From the NCBI GenBank assembly GCA_019925795.1, contig CM034309.1, forward strand, positions 25,848,729-25,912,728: a stretch of DNA of 64,000 nt, read 5' to 3'. The first letter of the stretch is position 1. Each line of letters opens with the position of its first letter. The stretch is from Dendrobium chrysotoxum (Eukaryota > Streptophyta > Magnoliopsida > Asparagales > Orchidaceae). This document shows positions 62,457-64,000 of the stretch, one piece after another. The translations under genes were made by a program, and so were the position numbers. Under the pieces are notes generated by a model. The model was not told the origin of the DNA. It searched no databases and was given only the letters and a program-made list of their open reading frames with translations.

Positions 62457-63622
62457 TGGATCCCGCACAATACTCTCGTGACTTCGCTCACCTCTCTAAC
62501 TCTCCCGCTGGGGCTTTGAGCCCTGCTCAGCCTTGGACAAAGCTTTTGTCCCTCAAAAGTTCTGAGTCGCAAAAGCTGCCTATTTCTTTCATACATATCA
62601 AATCGGAGATTGTTCCTTTCTCTAAGGAATACCTCTCAAATGGCTCTTCTGAATTAAATCTCTCTGTTGTCGACTAATCCATCAGTAAGCATCCGTACTA
62701 TGAAGCTTTGCTTGGAGCCATTAATTCATAAGGTTTGGAAGCTTAAAGGTATGCTCCAGCTTCTCTCGTTGAGCAATGATTTTTTCCTTCTTAAGTTTTC
62801 TTGTTCAAAGAATTATGAAATGGCTTGTTCTGGGGAAGTTTGATTTTTTCCTGGAAAGCCTTTTCTTCTTCAAAAGTTTTCTCCTTGTTTTCGTCCTTAG
62901 CGTGAAAATTTCTCCTATGTTCCTATTTGATTTAAAATTCATAACCTTCCCTTGGCCCGTTGGAACTCTGAAGGGATCTTCAAAATAGCTAGAATAATTG
63001 GGTTCCTTTGGCTGTGGATGCCTTAAAAACTAAGAAGTTAAGATTGACCTACTCTAGGGTCTATGTCCAAGCGTTTAGTTCCACCGTTTACCATGACTAT
63101 GTTCCCATATCCTTAAAAGATGAAGTGATAAACCTTAAAATTCAGTATGAATGGAGGCCTACGCCTTATAAATTCTACAGCTTTCTTGTTCATACATCTT
63201 CTATCTGCCCTTCCAAGCCACAATCTGTAACTGAAGTTGCTAGTCCCAAGCGGGGGTAGAAGCGTCTCTTGCCCTCACCGTGACCACAGCTCCAGCTCCA
63301 CAAAACACCTTCAAACCTCATATCTGGACCTATCCTCCCCACTCCAATCTCCTCTACCATTAACAACATCCTCACCTCTTCCTTCATGTCTAAGGCCATA
63401 ACCCCCTCTATAGCCCCATCATCCTCAACTCTCAACCCCACAATCACCATTAACCACATCTCTATTCCCACACCTATTATCACCAACCTCAACTCCCCTA
63501 CTGAGGAATGTCCAGCCGCTGTCGTTGTCTACAGCCAAAGTGATTGCCTTTCTGTCACAATTGCTTCCAATCAAGTAAACCCAACTTCAAAGTATGCAAA
63601 ATGCTTGTTTGAACAACCTTAA
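62457..63622 (+). pseudogene. LINE ORF1-like protein (broken)
   Basis: From MDPAQYSRDFAHLSNSPAGA the frame is open to 62677. After several stops the DUF4283-like end and the knuckle region appear as PLAVDALKTKKLRLTYSRVY, DEVINLKIQYEWRPTPYKFY and SFLVHTSSICPSKPQ. The zinc ligands before the histidine are changed to Y and Y/F. A proline/threonine/serine-rich tail follows in another frame up to 63622. Confidence 0.7.
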
Positions 63623-64000
63623 AGCTAATCTCCTAAATTTTGCTTTAAATGCTAACCAGAAGCATTTAAACCATCAAATCTCCAAATTTTCTTATATTTG
63701 GGCTTCTTGGATAATGCAAAGAGCAAAAATAAGATGGTTGACTAATGGTAGAGATGATCTCAAATTCATGTACTCTAGGCTTCGTATGAGGAAGAATTAT
63801 AGAAACTCTTCAAATTCTGTGGCTTTGGCCGAATCCTCTTCCACATATGCTGATGCTATTACCTCCATTATTTACCATTTTTAGCAAATTTATAATCCCC
63901 CCCGGATGTGAACTATTTTCCACTTGGCGATATGTTGTCTGCTTACGTTGCCGCCACTCTCACTTTGCTTGTTACTGACTCTGAGATCAAGAATGCTATT
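63594..64000 (+). pseudogene. LINE ORF2 segment before and into the reverse transcriptase
   Basis: The plus strand reads WASWIMQRAKIRWLTNGRDD, LKFMYSRLRMRKNYRNS and YADAITSIIYHF. This corresponds to the conserved stretch S-W-x-Q-R-A-K-x-x-W-L-x-x-G-D-x-N-x-x-F-F-H that lies between endonuclease and RT in plant LINEs. One stop follows before the edge. The endonuclease domain is missing. Confidence 0.8.

Larger units (their letters stand above)
62358..64000 (+). mobile_element. LINE (L1-type), truncated by window edge
   Basis: A GC-richer leader is followed by an ORF1-like region (62457-63620) and the start of an ORF2-like region (63594-64000). Both are broken. The sequence runs off the right edge in the reverse transcriptase. 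The reading SEIKNAI at the edge is the motif that precedes NDKSPGPD in the other LINE relic at 58682. Confidence 0.75.

Overview
This window is nuclear DNA of a flowering plant. The evidence is spliced protein genes with GT-AG introns, AT-rich intergenic sequence, and almost every class of plant transposable element. The species cannot be determined from the sequence. Only two host genes look intact: a three-exon gene for a DUF1295 / steroid 5-alpha-reductase-like ER membrane protein (+, 16974-22630), and a single-exon gene for a Kazal-type proteinase-inhibitor-like secreted or anchored protein (+, 57404-57760). A 145-bp fragment (5125-5269, -) is the C-terminus of a short-chain dehydrogenase.

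Layout. 1-3060 holds a decayed Ty3/gypsy element (-) that has lost its reverse transcriptase. 3650-9900 is intergenic sequence with a tRNA-derived SINE, several MITEs, a 0.9-kb tandem duplication and a non-autonomous CACTA element (TSD TTA). 10690-14300 is a second gypsy relic (-), split by a complete TRIM-like LTR element (TSD GCCCT). 15-22.6 kb is the DUF1295 gene. Its 4.6-kb second intron carries a 3.06-kb LTR retrotransposon (-, TSD ATATT) that contains fragments of three unrelated host genes: the N-terminal part of a plastid MURE homologue, a BEL1-like homeodomain and a rhamnogalacturonan lyase C-terminal region. 23-27 kb holds a probable solo LTR and MITEs. 27-35 kb is a relic of a Mutator-like transposon: an Ulp1-type C48 protease (+) faces a FAR1/MULE/SWIM transposase (-), with arrays of a degenerate TGTGTATT-type repeat interspersed.

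35040-46101 is a full-length Ty1/copia element of SIRE/Maximus type (-, TSD ATCAA, primer-binding site and polypurine tract visible). It has an extra sense-strand ORF 3' of pol and striking arrays of the interrupted palindrome ATCGTCC-n-GGACGAT, in both LTRs and again between the extra ORF and pol. 46275-56540 is a LINE ORF1 region split by 8.2 kb of mostly unrecognised repeat DNA that includes a related solo LTR (50365-51919) carrying a diverged palindrome array (TCGTACAGTACGA type). The Kazal gene follows, then LINE relics at 58620-59770 and from 62358 to the right edge.

The genes do not form a pathway. The main points of interest are the gene-capturing retrotransposon, the palindrome-bearing LTRs, the Ulp1-MULE element and two local MITE families, copies of which lie just upstream of both host genes. 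All element reading frames I examined are broken by stops or frameshifts. In the copia element most stops are explained by C-to-T or G-to-A changes (CAG to TAG, CGA to TGA, TGG to TGA or TAG). I saw no tRNA or rRNA gene and no CRISPR array.
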